DNA from: Trueperella sp.
Lineage (GTDB): Bacteria > Actinomycetota > Actinomycetes > Actinomycetales > Actinomycetaceae
Direction: 5' to 3'
Assembly: GCA_022783305.1 (NCBI GenBank)
Contig: JALEWQ010000104.1
Span: forward strand, 1-33,472
DNA length: 33,472 nt
Made by a program: the position numbers and the translations under genes. Below are positions 32,477 to 33,472 of the stretch, piece after piece; positions within the stretch are counted from its first letter, which is position 1; each line of letters opens with the position of its first letter. The notes under the pieces are model-generated. The model did no database searches. It had not been told where the DNA came from and saw only the letters and a program-made list of their open reading frames with translations.

Positions 32477-33472
32477 CTATTGCTCGGGCTGGAGGTCGCC
32501 GATCCACTGGATGCCGGCGGTCAGGTCGGCGGAATAGGGCGAGCCCTCGCGGGGCGCGTGCGCGGCGGGGTTGCCGGAGCCACCGGCGTCGTGGGCGGCG
32601 TCGCGGGCGAGGCGGTGGAGCAACCAGTCGGGCATGTTATCGCCGTTGCGCGGGAAGGCCTCCACCTCGGTGTGCCACTCCTCGGCGCCCACGAGGTCGG
32701 CCCAGACGGGTTCCTGCACCGCGTTGACGTTGAGCTTGCCCTGCCCGTCCTTCGTCACGTTGATGACGGCCACGAGGAACGGGGCCTCACCCGCGATCGC
32801 AAGGTTCTGCTTGAGGCGGCGCAGATGGTGGATGACCGCGGTGGGCAGCACGCGAAGCTGTGCGTTCTTCTCGCCCTCGAGCTTGGCGTAGCCCTCATAG
32901 ATCGCGGACTGGCCAACAAGCTGGACGCGAACCGTCTCCTCCACCCATCCGGGCGGCGCCGTCTGGGACAGGAGGGAGAGGCACTCGCGCAAGAGTACGT
33001 TCGTGTCGGAGAAGTCGATCGCCTTGCCACGTGCGGCGATGGCGGGCCGGTTGGAGACGTCCCAGCTGACAGGGCGCGCCTCCTGGCGTTGCTGGTTCGT
33101 GAGATGGGCGGGGTCAACGAGCGCGGTGTACACGCCGGTCGACCAGCGCTGGAACTTCGCGCGCTCCAGGTACAGCGCGTCGTTGAGCGACGTCGTGACC
33201 TGGAAGAGCAGCTTGTCCTCGCTACGCACCGAGCGGACCACCCGCACCGGGATGCCGGAGACCTCCCCGGTGACGAGGTCGGCGTAGATGTCCGCGCCGT
33301 GGCCAACCGCGATGCGCTTGGCCCACATCCCCGACTCGAGCTCGGTGAAACCCTCCTCGGTGGGCGGGTTTGTGGGACTGACCATCGTCACCGCCGACGG
33401 GCGGCCGCCGTCCAGTTCGACGTCGCACGGGACGCCACCCCAGTCGCGCTTGATCACCGGGCCGACGAACGG
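32477..33472 (-). CDS. Unrecognised cytosolic protein, 5' end outside window
   Basis: The frame stays open to the right edge, so the N-terminus lies outside. A GTG at 33457 is only an internal candidate. About 331 codons are visible, with no signal peptide or membrane segment. The first half is beta-rich (GADIYADLVTGEVSGIPVRV). The second half has LLRECLSLLSQTAPPGWVEE and a C-terminal region with EEWHTEVEAFPRNGDNMPDW. The PPGWVEETVRVQLVG stretch faintly recalls YezG/DUF600-type immunity proteins, but I would not assign that family. It ends 104 bases before copZ on the same strand, so functional linkage to copper export is not implied. Confidence 0.75.
   Translation of the reverse strand, partial: PFVGPVIKRDWGGVPCDVELDGGRPSAVTMVSPTNPPTEEGFTELESGMWAKRIAVGHGADIYADLVTGEVSGIPVRVVRSVRSEDKLLFQVTTSLNDALYLERAKFQRWSTGVYTALVDPAHLTNQQRQEARPVSWDVSNRPAIAARGKAIDFSDTNVLLRECLSLLSQTAPPGWVEETVRVQLVGQSAIYEGYAKLEGEKNAQLRVLPTAVIHHLRRLKQNLAIAGEAPFLVAVINVTKDGQGKLNVNAVQEPVWADLVGAEEWHTEVEAFPRNGDNMPDWLLHRLARDAAHDAGGSGNPAAHAPREGSPYSADLTAGIQWIGDLQPEQ

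Overview
The window is a high-GC, densely packed bacterial chromosome segment, almost certainly from an actinobacterium. The evidence is the GC-rich codon use, a DtxR/IdeR-type iron box, a type I homoprotocatechuate dioxygenase very like that of Brevibacterium, and a long secreted sialidase with Actinomyces/Bifidobacterium-style C-terminal repeats. An Actinomycetaceae-like host is my best guess, but this is inference. No rRNA, tRNA, CRISPR array, transposase or phage gene was recognised.

Bases 1-7884 (+) are a meta-cleavage cluster for hydroxyphenylacetates via homoprotocatechuate. In order it holds the semialdehyde dehydrogenase hpaE (cut by the left edge), the ring-cleaving dioxygenase hpaD, an MHS-type transporter, a GntR/FCD regulator, a single-component FAD aromatic hydroxylase, the hydratase hpaH and the aldolase hpaI. 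The isomerase/decarboxylase steps (hpaF, hpaG) are not here and may lie to the left. The FAD hydroxylase probably supplies homoprotocatechuate in place of two-component HpaBC.

Bases 8001-12777 hold a divergent pair: uxaC (uronate isomerase, -) and a three-gene TRAP transporter (dctP, dctQ, dctM, +), suggesting uronate uptake and isomerisation. gnd (-, 13172-14647) follows. It is divergent from an iron-siderophore ABC operon (14903-18939: lipoprotein, two permeases, ATPase) whose promoter carries an iron box over the -10. pgm (-) is next, divergent from a 2003-residue secreted protein (21071-27082). That protein joins a GH33 sialidase, a GH123-like (DUF4091) domain, an F5/8-type C domain, Ig-like linkers and about 50-residue FG-GAP-like repeats.

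The right part, on the minus strand, has a large membrane protein with a degenerate kinase-like centre and an LPG-synthase-type (YbhN) C-terminal domain. To its right are copper export genes copZ-copA and an unrecognised gene cut by the right edge.

The most unusual non-coding signals are two related, perfectly paired long palindromes (7903-7962 and 12914-12969). Both lie between convergent genes that also have their own terminator-like hairpins, and the two copies differ by base changes matched on both arms. Others are a 19-bp inverted repeat with a competing internal hairpin (29815-29867), a 128-bp block bounded by 13-bp inverted repeats ahead of the GntR gene, and a 26-bp tandem repeat (13020-13123).
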